64,000 nucleotides of DNA from Natrinema marinum (GCF_024296685.1 NZ_CP100763.1:3596001-3660000); one strand, 5' to 3'. Numbered from the stretch's first letter, positions 8,323 through 16,922 are shown. Numbers and translations: made by a program. The notes: generated by a model from the letters alone, not told the origin.

Positions 8323-9060
8323 ATGTCGACTCAGCTCGATCCGCTTTCGCTCTCGGCCGATCTCCTGTATACGGTCAAGACCGAGGGTGACGCCGATCAG
8401 TTGCGAGAGCGCCTCGCGGCCCTCGAGCGATCGCAGCTAGAGCGGGCGCTCGCCGGCCGCGAAGGCAAAGTCGCGTTCTGGCTCAACTGTTACAACGCCT
8501 ACGCCCAGCTCCTGCTGGAGGAACGAGAGCCGGATCTGCTCGACGGCGGGTTCCTCGATCGCTGGAAGTTCTTCGTTCGCGATCAGGTTCCCATCTGCGG
8601 CGTCTGGCTGAGTCTCAACGACATCGAACACGGACTGCTCCGCAGTTCGAAACATCCCTGGGGCTTTGGCTACGTCCCGCGACTCTTTCCCTCGTCGTTC
8701 GAGCGGGCGTTTCGCCTCGAGGAGTGCGATCCGCGAATCCACTTCGCACTGAGTCACGGGGCCGACCACTCCCCACCGATCACGGTCTACTCGCCACGCG
8801 ATGTCGACGAAGAACTCGACATCGCCGTCGAGTGGTTCTTGGAGGAAAACGTCTCGTACGACCCCGACAGCGAGACGGCGACGGTCCCGCGGCGCTTTCG
8901 CCAGTATCGCGGCGACTTCGGCGGGCGACGCGGCATCGTGTCGTTCCTGCAGGAGTACAGCGCCGTTCCGCCCGACGCCACGCCCTCGCTCGAGTACGAG
9001 CGCGTCGACCGATCCGCGGAACTCGATGTCGATCTCGAGGGCGAAGAGGTTCGGCCGTAA
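8323..9060 (+). CDS. DUF547 domain-containing protein
   Basis: 245 aa. The DUF547 core is clear: KVAFWLNCYNAYAQLLL near residue 50, then ICGVWLSLNDIEHGLLR near 95, HFALSHGADHSPPITVYSPRDVDEELDIAVEWFLEENV, and a C-terminal RFRQYRGDFGGRRGIVSFLQEY. The conserved Asn-Cys and Ser-His/Asp residues resemble a cysteine-protease-like (transglutaminase-related) arrangement, but no activity is established for these proteins. No signal peptide or membrane helix is evident, so it is probably cytosolic. Convergent with the amphi-Trp gene. Confidence 0.9.
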   Translation: MSTQLDPLSLSADLLYTVKTEGDADQLRERLAALERSQLERALAGREGKVAFWLNCYNAYAQLLLEEREPDLLDGGFLDRWKFFVRDQVPICGVWLSLNDIEHGLLRSSKHPWGFGYVPRLFPSSFERAFRLEECDPRIHFALSHGADHSPPITVYSPRDVDEELDIAVEWFLEENVSYDPDSETATVPRRFRQYRGDFGGRRGIVSFLQEYSAVPPDATPSLEYERVDRSAELDVDLEGEEVRP

Positions 9061-9084
9061 GGCCGTTCGGTCGAGCGCCGGCGC

Positions 9085-9795
9085 TTACCGCTCGCGGCGG
9101 CGCTCGACGATCGCCGTCGCGGCGCTGCGCATCACGCTTCGTGCCGCCCGCTCGGCGTTCGACCGCGAGGCGTATCCTTCCCCGCTATCGCCGACGATGT
9201 TTCCGTTCCAGTGGACGAGCCGCCAGCGCCACTCGCCCGCCCTGTCCTCGTAGACCTCGAAGCGGCTCCGCCGGCCGCCGTCGTCCGATCGCTCGCCGTC
9301 CGTCGCCTCCGCCTCCGCGGGGTCGGCCGTCACCGCCGGGTCGCCGCCGTCACCGTCGGTGTCAGCGGCCGGTTCCTCCTCGCGACCGCCGCCCGCAGCG
9401 TCTTCCGGCGACAGCACCGCCGACGCGGCGTCGGCCGCCGTCGCCGCCGATCGGACACCTCGCGCCGCGTCGCGGGCGTCGTCCGCGTCGCGATCGGCGA
9501 ACTGTACGCTCGAGCCGTCGGGGTCGTCCCACTCGAGTTCGATTGCGAGTTCGCCAACCGCCGGCTCCGCGCCGGCGTCGCGTTCGACCTCGAACTCGGC
9601 GATGACGCCCCGCGGAACCGCGACCCTGACCGTCCGCTGGTCGCCGTCGAGCCTGATCGACCGGCCGTCGTCGAAGGCATCGGCGAACTCGCGGAAGACG
9701 GCGGCGAGTTCGGTGCGGTCGTACGCGCGCTCGAGGTCGAACTCCTCGTCGCTCGACGCCTCGGTTCGATCGGCGTCGTCCGGTGAATCGCTCAT
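9085..9795 (-). CDS. Amphi-Trp domain plus DUF1508 (HVO_2922-like) protein
   Basis: 236 aa with two domains. Residues about 15-95 form an amphi-Trp-like domain (FDLERAYDRTELAAVFREFADAF, then QRTVRVAVPRGVIAEFEVERD and ELAIELEWDD). A long Ala/Asp-rich linker follows. Residues about 178-236 match the DUF1508/YegP fold, as in Haloferax HVO_2922 (FEVYEDRAGEWRWRLVHWNGNIVGDSGEGYASRSNAERA). DUF1508 modules form small symmetric beta dimers of unknown role. Soluble and acidic, no export signal. The combination with amphi-Trp is usual in Halobacteria. Confidence 0.85.
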   Translation of the reverse strand: MSDSPDDADRTEASSDEEFDLERAYDRTELAAVFREFADAFDDGRSIRLDGDQRTVRVAVPRGVIAEFEVERDAGAEPAVGELAIELEWDDPDGSSVQFADRDADDARDAARGVRSAATAADAASAVLSPEDAAGGGREEEPAADTDGDGGDPAVTADPAEAEATDGERSDDGGRRSRFEVYEDRAGEWRWRLVHWNGNIVGDSGEGYASRSNAERAARSVMRSAATAIVERRRER

Positions 9796-9886
9796 ACGAA
9801 ACGTACGGGCGACTGCGGGTTAGTACTTCGCACGGTCCTCGCCGCTCGCCGGAGCGCTTTTGGTGTCGGCCTGTCTTCGCTCGCCC

Positions 9887-10687
9887 GTGACCTCCCCCGA
9901 TCGCCATTCCGACCGAACGGCGGTGTTCGACCGCGACGAGCGGCGCTGTCGGCACTGCGCCGCCGACGGCGACGACGACTCGGTGACGCTTCGGCTCTAC
10001 CCCCTCTCCGACGAGCCGGCGGCCGACGCCCACGAAAGCGCGCTCGTGACCGTCTGCGACGACTGCCGGACGCTGCTCGAGTCCGCGCCCGAACCGGCGG
10101 CGATGGACAACGACGACCTGTTTCGCCTCGTGCGCGACACGACGGGCGTCCAGAGCGCGACCATCTCGGACGTCGCCGCCTTTGCGTCGCTCGCGACTTC
10201 GCTTCCCGACACGCTCGAGTCGGCCGTCGACGACGAGACCGATACCGCTCTCGACGACTCGATCGCGGACTACCGTCGCACTCGCCGCGACATCGCCCTC
10301 GCCCTCGATGTCGTCGACGCTCGGCTCGAGCGCATCGCCGCGCTCGAGTCGGCCGTCGATCCCGACGTTCGGTCGCCGCTCGCGGCGTTTTCCGAGACCG
10401 CGGCGGACCTCCAGTCGGACCTCCGCCGGGTCGTCGCGCTCGGCGAGACGGTCGCGACCGGACTCGAGCGCTGTCACGGCTGTTTCGCCGCGCTCGAGGT
10501 CGGCGAGCGCGCGTGTTCGACCTGCGGGCTCGCCGTCCGCGAGACGGCCGACTGGGGGGGCGACGACGGCCAACTGGCCTTCGATCGCCTCTTTGCGACG
10601 ATCAACGAGACGCTACAGGGTGCCTCGACGACGACCGAAACGCTGACCGATCGGACGATGACGCTCGCAGAACAGCTTACGGCGTAG
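9887..10687 (+). CDS. HNH-like, zinc-ribbon protein
   Basis: 266 aa, starting at a GTG (VTSPDRHSDRTAVFDRDERRCRHC); nine upstream codons are also open but lack a better start. The N terminus has an HNH-nuclease-like zinc knuckle (CRHC at about 22-25, CDDC at about 60-63) yet I do not see the catalytic His-Asn-His spacing clearly. The middle (90-190) is helical coiled-coil-like. Near 195-212 there is a second Zn ribbon (CHGCFAALEVGERACSTCG). This looks like a haloarchaeal HNH-superfamily zinc protein; nuclease activity is not proven by sequence. Convergent with the nucleoside phosphorylase gene, 16 bases apart. Confidence 0.7.
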   Translation: MTSPDRHSDRTAVFDRDERRCRHCAADGDDDSVTLRLYPLSDEPAADAHESALVTVCDDCRTLLESAPEPAAMDNDDLFRLVRDTTGVQSATISDVAAFASLATSLPDTLESAVDDETDTALDDSIADYRRTRRDIALALDVVDARLERIAALESAVDPDVRSPLAAFSETAADLQSDLRRVVALGETVATGLERCHGCFAALEVGERACSTCGLAVRETADWGGDDGQLAFDRLFATINETLQGASTTTETLTDRTMTLAEQLTA

Positions 10688-10703
10688 TGTACACCGGACG
10701 GAC

Positions 10704-11480
10704 TCAGAGGTCCGTGGCGGCCTCGAGCGCAATATCGATCGCCCGTCCGACGTTGTTCTTGGCCTTGTCGGGGAGCTCGTCGTCTTCGGTGTCCGTCCCC
10801 TTCTGGGTGCCTTCCACGAGGTTACCGTCGACGGTACAGATCGCTCCGGCGCGCAGTCCCCGGCGGCGGGCCAGCGAGAAGACGGCGGCGGCCTCCATCT
10901 CGACGGAGAGCAGGCCGGCGGCCTCCCAGTCGTCGACGGCCGCGTCGGTCTCGGCGTAGTAGGCGTCGTCGGAGGCGATGGGACCCACGTGTACGTCTTC
11001 GTCTCCGTTCGCGGTTTCACTGTTCGCGCTATCCGCGGTCCGCTGGGCCGCGTGCGCTTCTGCAGAATCGACCAGCGCCGACAGCACGTCGTAATCGGGC
11101 ACCGCGGGATACTCGACGGCCTCGTACCGTTTGCTCGTCCCCTCGTTTTTCGCCGCGCCGGTCGCGACGATCATATCGCCGATCTCGATGCCAGACTGGA
11201 GCGCGCCGGTCGTTCCGACGCGGACGAACGTCTCGACGCCGACGTTGGCCAGCTCCTCGATGGCGATGGCGGCGGAGGGACAGCCGATGCCCGTCGAACA
11301 GATCGTCAGCTCCCGCCCCTCGTAGGTGGCGTTGACGACCTTGTACTCGCGATTGCGCGCGATCGTCTCCGACTCGTCACAGTGGTCTGCGATGCGGTCG
11401 ACCCGGCCCGGATCGCCCGGGATGAGTGCGATGTCCGTCAACTCGCCGTCCTCGACCAGCAGGTGTGGCTGCGTCGCCAT
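10704..11480 (-). CDS. Nucleoside phosphorylase (PNP/UDP family)
   Basis: 258 aa from the ATG at 11480; longer readings upstream are Arg/Ser-rich shadow. Family motifs are ALIPGDPGRVDRIADHC (phosphate-binding Gly-Asp-Pro-x-Arg) near residue 17, STGIGCPSAAIAIEEL, FVRVGTTGALQ and the substrate-binding LLSVEMEAAAVFSLARRRG. It cleaves nucleosides with phosphate to ribose-1-phosphate and base. Uridine phosphorylase is the nearest named relative, but haloarchaeal members can prefer other nucleosides. The PfkB kinase (12044) and the ribose-1,5-bisphosphate isomerase (13994) on the same strand suggest its product feeds the pentose bisphosphate route. Confidence 0.9.
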   Translation of the reverse strand: MATQPHLLVEDGELTDIALIPGDPGRVDRIADHCDESETIARNREYKVVNATYEGRELTICSTGIGCPSAAIAIEELANVGVETFVRVGTTGALQSGIEIGDMIVATGAAKNEGTSKRYEAVEYPAVPDYDVLSALVDSAEAHAAQRTADSANSETANGDEDVHVGPIASDDAYYAETDAAVDDWEAAGLLSVEMEAAAVFSLARRRGLRAGAICTVDGNLVEGTQKGTDTEDDELPDKAKNNVGRAIDIALEAATDL

Positions 11481-11601
11481 ACCGTCGTTTCCGCGAGCGG
11501 CGAGAAAAAAGGTTCGAGGAAGGGCCGAGGTGCCGAGACCGCGTCGGCGATCCTCGACGCCACCCCGTTCCCCCATCCAACCGCCGATCGGCGCGTCCCG
11601 A

Positions 11602-11904
11602 TCAGTCGATGGGGCGTACGTCGACGCGCTCGGGTCGGATCGTGACCACCGCGTCGTCGGTCTCGAACTCGACGGTCCCTCCCGCCCTCGAACCCCCGCG
11701 GTTCGTGTCGGCGAAGAGACTGTCGAGCGCGTCCGGGTCGATGTAGTCGTACAGCTGCGTACTGGCCGCAGTGACGTCGTCGCCATAATACTGAGCCAGT
11801 GCCGTCGCAGCGGCGATACTCGGCGGTTCCTCTGCACGTCGCTCGTACCGGATACGCCGTCTGATGCCGTATCCGTTAGACTCGTTTACCCTTCCTTCCG
11901 TCAT
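11602..11904 (-). CDS. HalOD1 output domain protein
   Basis: 100 aa. After about 25 basic residues comes the HalOD1 core: PPSIAAATALAQYYGDDVTAAS, then YDYIDPDALDSLFAD and a beta hairpin GGTVEFETDDAVVTIRPERVDV. HalOD1 is a Halobacteria-specific output module found alone or at the end of signalling proteins; its biochemical role is unknown. Upstream are a TATA box (11957-11963) and a 20-base inverted repeat in the putative leader, so it is transcribed from its own promoter rather than from pfkB. Confidence 0.85.
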   Translation of the reverse strand: MTEGRVNESNGYGIRRRIRYERRAEEPPSIAAATALAQYYGDDVTAASTQLYDYIDPDALDSLFADTNRGGSRAGGTVEFETDDAVVTIRPERVDVRPID

Positions 11905-11910
11905 GTCTCT

Positions 11911-11930
11911 CAGTCACGGGATCGTGACTG
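11911..11930 (-). promoter_or_regulatory. Inverted repeat between TATA box and HalOD1 start
   Basis: CAGTCAC and GTGACTG are a perfect 7-base inverted pair around a 6-base loop, located 7 bases before the HalOD1 ATG and downstream of the TATATA at 11957-11963. It could be an operator overlapping the transcription start or an RNA hairpin in the leader. Confidence 0.45.
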
Positions 11931-11956
11931 TTCACTCGAGTTCGCAACGTCCCAGC

Positions 11957-11963
11957 GTATATA
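11957..11963 (-). promoter_or_regulatory. TATA box of the HalOD1 gene
   Basis: TTATATA on the minus strand, the only AT run between pfkB and this gene, about 55 bases before the start codon. A leader of roughly 25 bases containing the inverted repeat at 11911-11930 is expected. Confidence 0.45.
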
Positions 11964-11980
11964 ACTACCGTCAGACGACA

Positions 11981-12048
11981 TCGGGTGAGAATCACCCGAC
12001 TACAGCCCGATCGAGCCCCGCCGTGACGGCCAGCTCTGGCCTGTCACG
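11981..12048 (-). terminator. Two hairpins downstream of the pfkB gene
   Basis: 12022-12048 forms a stem of CGTGAC plus GGCCA with a 4-base loop (11 pairs, one bulged T), overlapping the pfkB stop region. 11981-11999 forms a 7-base stem (TCGGGTG/CACCCGA) with a 5-base loop. Both lie between the end of pfkB and the HalOD1 promoter. They may stabilise or end the pfkB transcript. There is no T-run, so a termination role is only a guess. Confidence 0.35.
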
Positions 12049-12928
12049 ATCGGCGGCCGAGTAGCTCCCCGACCGCTGCCGTCGTCGGCGCGCTCCGCGC
12101 CCCGTCGCGGCTCGCAGTCAGGGCCCCGCAGGCGTTTCCGTACGCCAGCGCGCGGTCGATATCGCCGCCCTCGAGCCACGTCGCGAGAAATCCCGCAGCG
12201 AAGGCGTCGCCCGCGCCGGCCGTGTCGACCGGATCGACGTCGAAGCCGGGGTGGACGGTGTCGCCGTCCGGCGCGTACGCTTCGGCACCGTCGGCTCCGC
12301 AGGTGACGACGACGAGTCGGTCGTCGGCGACCGACTCGAGGCGGTCGGTCTCGAACGCCGCGGCTTCTCGGTCGGTCAGAAAGACGATATCGGTCACCGC
12401 GAGCGCCTCGTCGTAGTCTCGATCCCCGAATCGGCGGCCCGGATCGAAGCTGACCGAGATCCCCGCCTCGCTCGCGATCCGAGCGATCGCAGCGGCGGTA
12501 TCGGGCCGCTGGCCGGTCAGGTGGACGTGGTCGGCCGCCCGGACCCGTGCGGGCTCGAGGTCGGGGGGCGCGACGGCCTCGTTGACGCCGTCGTTGCCCA
12601 GAATCGCGACCTCGCCGTCCTCGTCGACGAGCAGGTATTTGACGGCCGTCTCGGCGCCTTCGATCACGCGCACGCCCGACAGCGAGACGCCGGCATCCTC
12701 GAGTTCGCGGCGGGCGAGCAACCCGTTGTCGTCGTCGCCGACGCTGCCGATCAGGCCGGTCTCGACCTCGAGACCGGCCAGCGCCGCGGCGACGTTGGCG
12801 GCGCTCCCGCCGCCGGACTGGCGCTGCGAGCGGATCGAGGCCTCGCCATCGGCCTCGGGGAGCCTGTCGACACGGAGGGTCACGTCCCAGTTGACGTGGC
12901 CGGCCGCGAGTACCGTCACCGGGTCCAT
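12044..12928 (-). CDS. PfkB family carbohydrate kinase (candidate ribose-1-phosphate kinase)
   Basis: 294 aa. PfkB signature 1 is present as GGGSAANVAAALAGLEVETGLIGSVGDDDNG (about residues 39-69) and signature 2 as DPVDTAGAGDAFAAGFLATW near 242, with the catalytic Asp in GAGD. The family phosphorylates sugars or nucleosides with ATP. In halophilic archaea a PfkB enzyme of this kind converts ribose-1-phosphate to ribose-1,5-bisphosphate in the non-carboxylating pentose bisphosphate pathway. The flanking nucleoside phosphorylase and ribose-1,5-bisphosphate isomerase genes support that assignment over a generic sugar kinase, but specificity is inference. Confidence 0.85.
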   Translation of the reverse strand: MDPVTVLAAGHVNWDVTLRVDRLPEADGEASIRSQRQSGGGSAANVAAALAGLEVETGLIGSVGDDDNGLLARRELEDAGVSLSGVRVIEGAETAVKYLLVDEDGEVAILGNDGVNEAVAPPDLEPARVRAADHVHLTGQRPDTAAAIARIASEAGISVSFDPGRRFGDRDYDEALAVTDIVFLTDREAAAFETDRLESVADDRLVVVTCGADGAEAYAPDGDTVHPGFDVDPVDTAGAGDAFAAGFLATWLEGGDIDRALAYGNACGALTASRDGARSAPTTAAVGELLGRRS

Positions 12929-13010
12929 CGCACGACTAGAGCGAGACGATACCGGCCGGGAAAAATCTAGGTACTAGAACGGGTTGTGGCGAGTGAGGAG
13001 GGGCAACCGT

Positions 13011-13832
13011 TCAGCCGACGACGAACAGCAGCGTGTTGTGGGTCGCCGGCCCGAGGCCGACCGCGGCGACCAGCGCGAGGATCGTCCGCGCCTGCTGGGG
13101 CCGTTCGTCGACGAACTCCCGGAACAGTCCGAGGATGACCAGCGCGAGGACGACCTTCACGAGGACGAACAGCCAGCCGGCGCCGATGTACTCGGCGGTC
13201 GGCAGCGCCTCGCCGGCCTCGAGGAGCACGAGCGACAGCGGGACGCTCTCGCTGGCACCGAGCACGTCGTAGCCGACGGCGGTCGTGACGCCGTCTAACG
13301 CGTGGCCGAAGACGACGAGCGCGCCGGTCGCGCCCGTGGTCGCCGCCACGTCGGTAAACCAGAGGCTCAGCGCGAGCCAGGCGATAGCGGTGACGATGCC
13401 GGCGACGACGACGGCGATGACCGGCCAGAACGGCTCGAACGTGCCCGTCTGGATGCTCCGGAAGATCGCGAACATCGCGAAGACGGTGAAAAACGCCGTC
13501 CCGGTGATCCCGACGAACCGCGGGATCGTCGGCTGGAGCCCACCGACGTGGAGGAAGACTGCGATGATCCAGACGACCCCCGCGATGATTGCCGTCACCC
13601 CGTAGACCAGCGGCGAACTGAACAGGGGCTCGATGCTCGCCGGAAACGCACCCATCTTGTAGAGGACGTGGAGGCTCGCGCCGAACATCATCCACGGCGC
13701 GAACGCGATGACCGTGCGGTCGGTCACCGGCGGCTCGATCGCCCACAGCAACGCGATGACACCCCCCAGAACGACGACGACCGGGACCAGCAGGTACCAC
13801 GGCGGGACGACGAACCCCTCGGGTAATACCAT
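13011..13832 (-). CDS. DUF63 family membrane protein
   Basis: 273 aa from the ATG at 13832; a GTG five codons upstream is also possible. About eight membrane helices are visible (YLLVPVVVVLGGVIALLWAI near residue 13, VYGVTAIIAGVVWIIAVFL, FFTVFAMFAIFRSI, FWPVIAVVVAGIVTAIAWLAL, WLFVLVKVVLALVILGLF). Conserved features of DUF63 include the early FAPWMMFGASLHVLYKMGAFP, GHALDGVTTAVGYD and the final GLGPATHNTLL. The family is archaeal and of unknown function. An AT-rich promoter region (13880-13901) lies upstream. Confidence 0.9.
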   Translation of the reverse strand: MVLPEGFVVPPWYLLVPVVVVLGGVIALLWAIEPPVTDRTVIAFAPWMMFGASLHVLYKMGAFPASIEPLFSSPLVYGVTAIIAGVVWIIAVFLHVGGLQPTIPRFVGITGTAFFTVFAMFAIFRSIQTGTFEPFWPVIAVVVAGIVTAIAWLALSLWFTDVAATTGATGALVVFGHALDGVTTAVGYDVLGASESVPLSLVLLEAGEALPTAEYIGAGWLFVLVKVVLALVILGLFREFVDERPQQARTILALVAAVGLGPATHNTLLFVVG

Positions 13833-13993
13833 AGGGGGTAATAGCACACACCAGTGACTAACACTTTCCGATTGTCGAAATAATCAAAATCGTTATAATA
13901 TAGCAGCGGCGCGGCGCCCCTTTGGTCCGCCCGACTGTTTACGACCGACGAGCACCCTCGCCTCGAACTCGAGTCACAACGCGTCAGACGGCC

Positions 13994-15031
13994 TCACGCG
14001 TCCCACGGCTCGTCGGTCGTCTCGCCGAACAGTTCCCGCATGAGTATCACGATGCTCTCCGGCGGAAACTGTCCGCGCTCGGTGACGATCGCGTCGACGT
14101 ACCGCGGCGGTGTCACGTCGAACGCGGGGTTCTCGACGGTCAGCCCGTCGTCACGCGCGACAGCCGGTTCGTCGTCCCGGCCGCCATCCGTCCCGTCGGG
14201 AGCGTTCGCATCGTCCCCTTCGCCGGCGATCACGGCCCGCTCCTCGTCCGTCAGCACTTCCCGCTCGTCGCGCAGTTCGATCTCGACGGTGTGGCCCGTC
14301 AGCGTGTCCGGGTGGAACTTGATCGTCTGGGCTGCGACCATCACCGGCACGCCCCGCTCGCGGGCGTTGACCGCAAGCCCACTCGTCCCGATCTTGTTGA
14401 TCACGCTGCCGTCGGCCGCGATGCTGTCGGCCCCGACCAGCACGTGGTCCGCCTCGTCCAGATAGCGCCGGGCCGCGTTATCTACGATCAGCGTCACCGG
14501 CACGCCCCGTTCGCGTAACTGCCGGGCCGTGATGTGGCCCTGCTTGCGGGGCCGGGTCTCCTTGACGATCGCCTCGAGCGCCTTGCCGTCCGCTAAGGCG
14601 GCGTCGAGACAGGCGAGGGCATCGGTGGAGTGACAGTGTGTGAGGACGGTATCGCCGTCGCGCAGCCGGTTCGCGCCGATTTCGCCGAGGTTATCCTGGG
14701 CTTGCGCGAGATCGCGTTGGAACTGTTCGGCGCGGGCGATCGTCGACGCTCGGAGATCGGCGACGGTCTCGCCACTGGTCCCCTGCAGCACGTACCGGAG
14801 GGCGTTCGGAAGGCTCACCGCGGTCGGGCGGGTCTCGTAGAGCGTGCGGGCGGCGGCCCGGAGCTGCCGTCGGAACGCCGCCGGGGTGTCGGCGTTGGCG
14901 CGTTCAGCCTGGGTTTCGAGGGCGGCCGCGGCCGCGTCGGCGATCGTCGCCGCGCCGCGAATCCGCATGGCGGCGATATCGTCGGCGATGGAATCGACGG
15001 CCGGAACGACCCCGGATTCGGCGTCGGCCAT
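13994..15031 (-). CDS. Ribose-1,5-bisphosphate isomerase (eIF2B-like)
   Basis: 345 aa from the ATG at 15031 (MADAESGVVPAVDSIADDI). The eIF2B/MtnA-type fold is shown by DGDTVLTHCHSTDALACLDAAL with the catalytic Cys replaced by the family HCHS pattern, ETRPRKQGHITARQL, then LIVDNAARRYLDEADHVLVGADSIAADGSVINKIGTSGLA with the active-site Asp. It isomerises ribose-1,5-bisphosphate to ribulose-1,5-bisphosphate. An acidic, low-complexity insertion of about 30 residues (GEGDDANAPDGTDGGRDDEP) interrupts the C-terminal part. Together with the nucleoside phosphorylase and PfkB kinase it forms a nucleoside salvage set. I saw no RuBisCO in the window. Confidence 0.88.
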   Translation of the reverse strand: MADAESGVVPAVDSIADDIAAMRIRGAATIADAAAAALETQAERANADTPAAFRRQLRAAARTLYETRPTAVSLPNALRYVLQGTSGETVADLRASTIARAEQFQRDLAQAQDNLGEIGANRLRDGDTVLTHCHSTDALACLDAALADGKALEAIVKETRPRKQGHITARQLRERGVPVTLIVDNAARRYLDEADHVLVGADSIAADGSVINKIGTSGLAVNARERGVPVMVAAQTIKFHPDTLTGHTVEIELRDEREVLTDEERAVIAGEGDDANAPDGTDGGRDDEPAVARDDGLTVENPAFDVTPPRYVDAIVTERGQFPPESIVILMRELFGETTDEPWDA

Positions 15032-15183
15032 GAGAACGAGTTGCACGTCGTTGCTGAAAAGGATGCTGTCGGTCGGCTTCGCGTGGAATCCGTTGGTTCC
15101 CGTCCAGTCCGTGTGGTCGCGTCAGGACCGACCCTGACGGACATCGGCCCGCCGCACTGTCGATGCGAAACGCGCCCTCCCTG

Positions 15184-16917
15184 TCAGGACGACCGCTCCG
15201 CTCTCCAGCGGTCGATGACGTCGTCGACCGGCTCCTCGGCGTTCACACCGCCAACGCTCGCCGCGAGTCCCGTCGCTTCGAACAGTTCGACGGCCTCGGC
15301 GTCGGCCCCCGAAAAACGGAGGTCGATTTCACGTGATTCGAGCGTTCCGTGGAGTTTCTCCACCATTTGTGCGGCTCCGAAGTCGACCGTCGGCGACGAT
15401 GTGAGATCGAAGACGACCAGTTCGACGTCGGAATCGCGCTTTGCGAGTCGCTCGAGGAGATCGTTCCGAACCCGCGCTGCGTTCGCGTAGAACAGTTCGG
15501 CTTCGACGCGGTAGACGAACACGTCCGTCGTGGTCGTCGCCGCCGGATATAACTCGAGCGCGACGAAATGGTCCGTCCCGGCGATCCGACCGAGTTCGTG
15601 CGTTATCGGACGGCTGGCTCGAGAAACCACGACCAGCAGCGAGAGGACAACTCCGACGAAGACGCCCCAGAGCATCCCGACGGTGAGGACCCCGAGCAAG
15701 GCCGCCATCGCGATGGCGAACTCGCTTTTGCTCACGCGGTACAGTTGCTGGAGTGCGCTCGGGTCGATCAGCCCCGAGACGGCGACGATGACGATCGCCG
15801 CGAGAACCGTTTCCGGGAGTAGCGTGAATAGACCGGTGAGAAAGAGCAAGACGACGACGAGAACGAGAGCGACGACCGCGTTCGTGAGTTGCGTCTTCCC
15901 GCCGACGGCGTCGTTAAGCGCCGATCGAGACATGCTGCCACCGACTGCGAACCCGCCGCCGAGACCGGCGGCGAGGTTGGCGACGCCGTCGGCCAGCAAC
16001 TCCTGATTCGCGTCGGCTCGGTAGTCGTGACGTCTGGCGAACGTCTCGACCGCGCCGATTCCCTGGACGTACGACAGAAGGAACAACGATGCCGCGACCG
16101 GGACGAGGGAGCCGAGCGTCGAGATAGATGGAATCGCCGGAACCGTCAGCGAGGGGAGGCCGCTCGGAATCGACCCGACGATGTCGACACCGCGGGCCTG
16201 TAGATCCGTGACCGACATGAGCGCGATGGAGAGGACGACGAGGAAGAGCGCGTTCGGGGCTCGCGGCACGTACCGTTCTCCGAGGACGAACAGTACGATG
16301 CCAGCAACGCCGACGACGAGTGTCTCGGGGTTCGCCTCGGCGAGATGGCTCCCGGTGTACCATAGCCGCCCAAAGAACGTTTGCCCGAAGGCGGAGGTCG
16401 ACGCGCTGCTCTCGATACCGACCAGCTTGTTGAGTTGCGTTGACATTATGTACAGCGCCGCTCCGGCGGAAAATCCGGTGAGCACCGACCCCGAGATGAA
16501 GTGGACGAGAAACCCCAACCGAAACGCCCACGCGATAACTGCGAAGACGCCGACGAGGATCGTCGTCACGACGACGAGTGATGCGTACGAGGCGCCGGTT
16601 CCGCCAGCAACCGCACCGACGCCGCTCGCGAGCAGGATCGCCAGCGCCGAGGTCGGCCCGACGATCACTTGCCGAGACGTACCGAGAAACAGGTAGGCGA
16701 TCACAGCCAGCAATCCGGCGTACAGGCCGGTCTCCGGCGGCAAGTTCGCCAGCGACGCGTACGCCAATCCTTCGGGAATGACCGACGCCGCGACGGTAAT
16801 TCCCGCGACGACATCCGGTCGGAACCACGACGCGTCGTACCGAGGTAGCCACTCGAGCACCGGGAGAGCCGACGAACATCGTCGGGCGATTCGTTCCGTG
16901 AGACGTTCTGTTGACAC
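15184..16917 (-). CDS. SulP family anion transporter with STAS domain
   Basis: 577 aa beginning at GTG 16917, fixed by a strong Shine-Dalgarno just upstream. The SulP N-terminal core is clear (VVAGITVAASVIPEGLAYASLANLPPETGLYAGLLAVIAYLFLGTSRQVIVGPTSALAILLASG), with about 12 helices and the later motif LLADGVANLAAGLGGGFAVGGSMSRSALNDAVGGKTQLTN. The C-terminal STAS domain (about residues 440-560) has YRVEAELFYANAARVRNDLLERL and ELVVFDLTSSPTVDFGAAQMVEKL. SulP proteins move sulfate, bicarbonate or other anions across the cell membrane. Substrate is not resolvable here. Confidence 0.93.
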   Translation of the reverse strand: MSTERLTERIARRCSSALPVLEWLPRYDASWFRPDVVAGITVAASVIPEGLAYASLANLPPETGLYAGLLAVIAYLFLGTSRQVIVGPTSALAILLASGVGAVAGGTGASYASLVVVTTILVGVFAVIAWAFRLGFLVHFISGSVLTGFSAGAALYIMSTQLNKLVGIESSASTSAFGQTFFGRLWYTGSHLAEANPETLVVGVAGIVLFVLGERYVPRAPNALFLVVLSIALMSVTDLQARGVDIVGSIPSGLPSLTVPAIPSISTLGSLVPVAASLFLLSYVQGIGAVETFARRHDYRADANQELLADGVANLAAGLGGGFAVGGSMSRSALNDAVGGKTQLTNAVVALVLVVVLLFLTGLFTLLPETVLAAIVIVAVSGLIDPSALQQLYRVSKSEFAIAMAALLGVLTVGMLWGVFVGVVLSLLVVVSRASRPITHELGRIAGTDHFVALELYPAATTTTDVFVYRVEAELFYANAARVRNDLLERLAKRDSDVELVVFDLTSSPTVDFGAAQMVEKLHGTLESREIDLRFSGADAEAVELFEATGLAASVGGVNAEEPVDDVIDRWRAERSS

Positions 16918-16922
16918 CGAAA

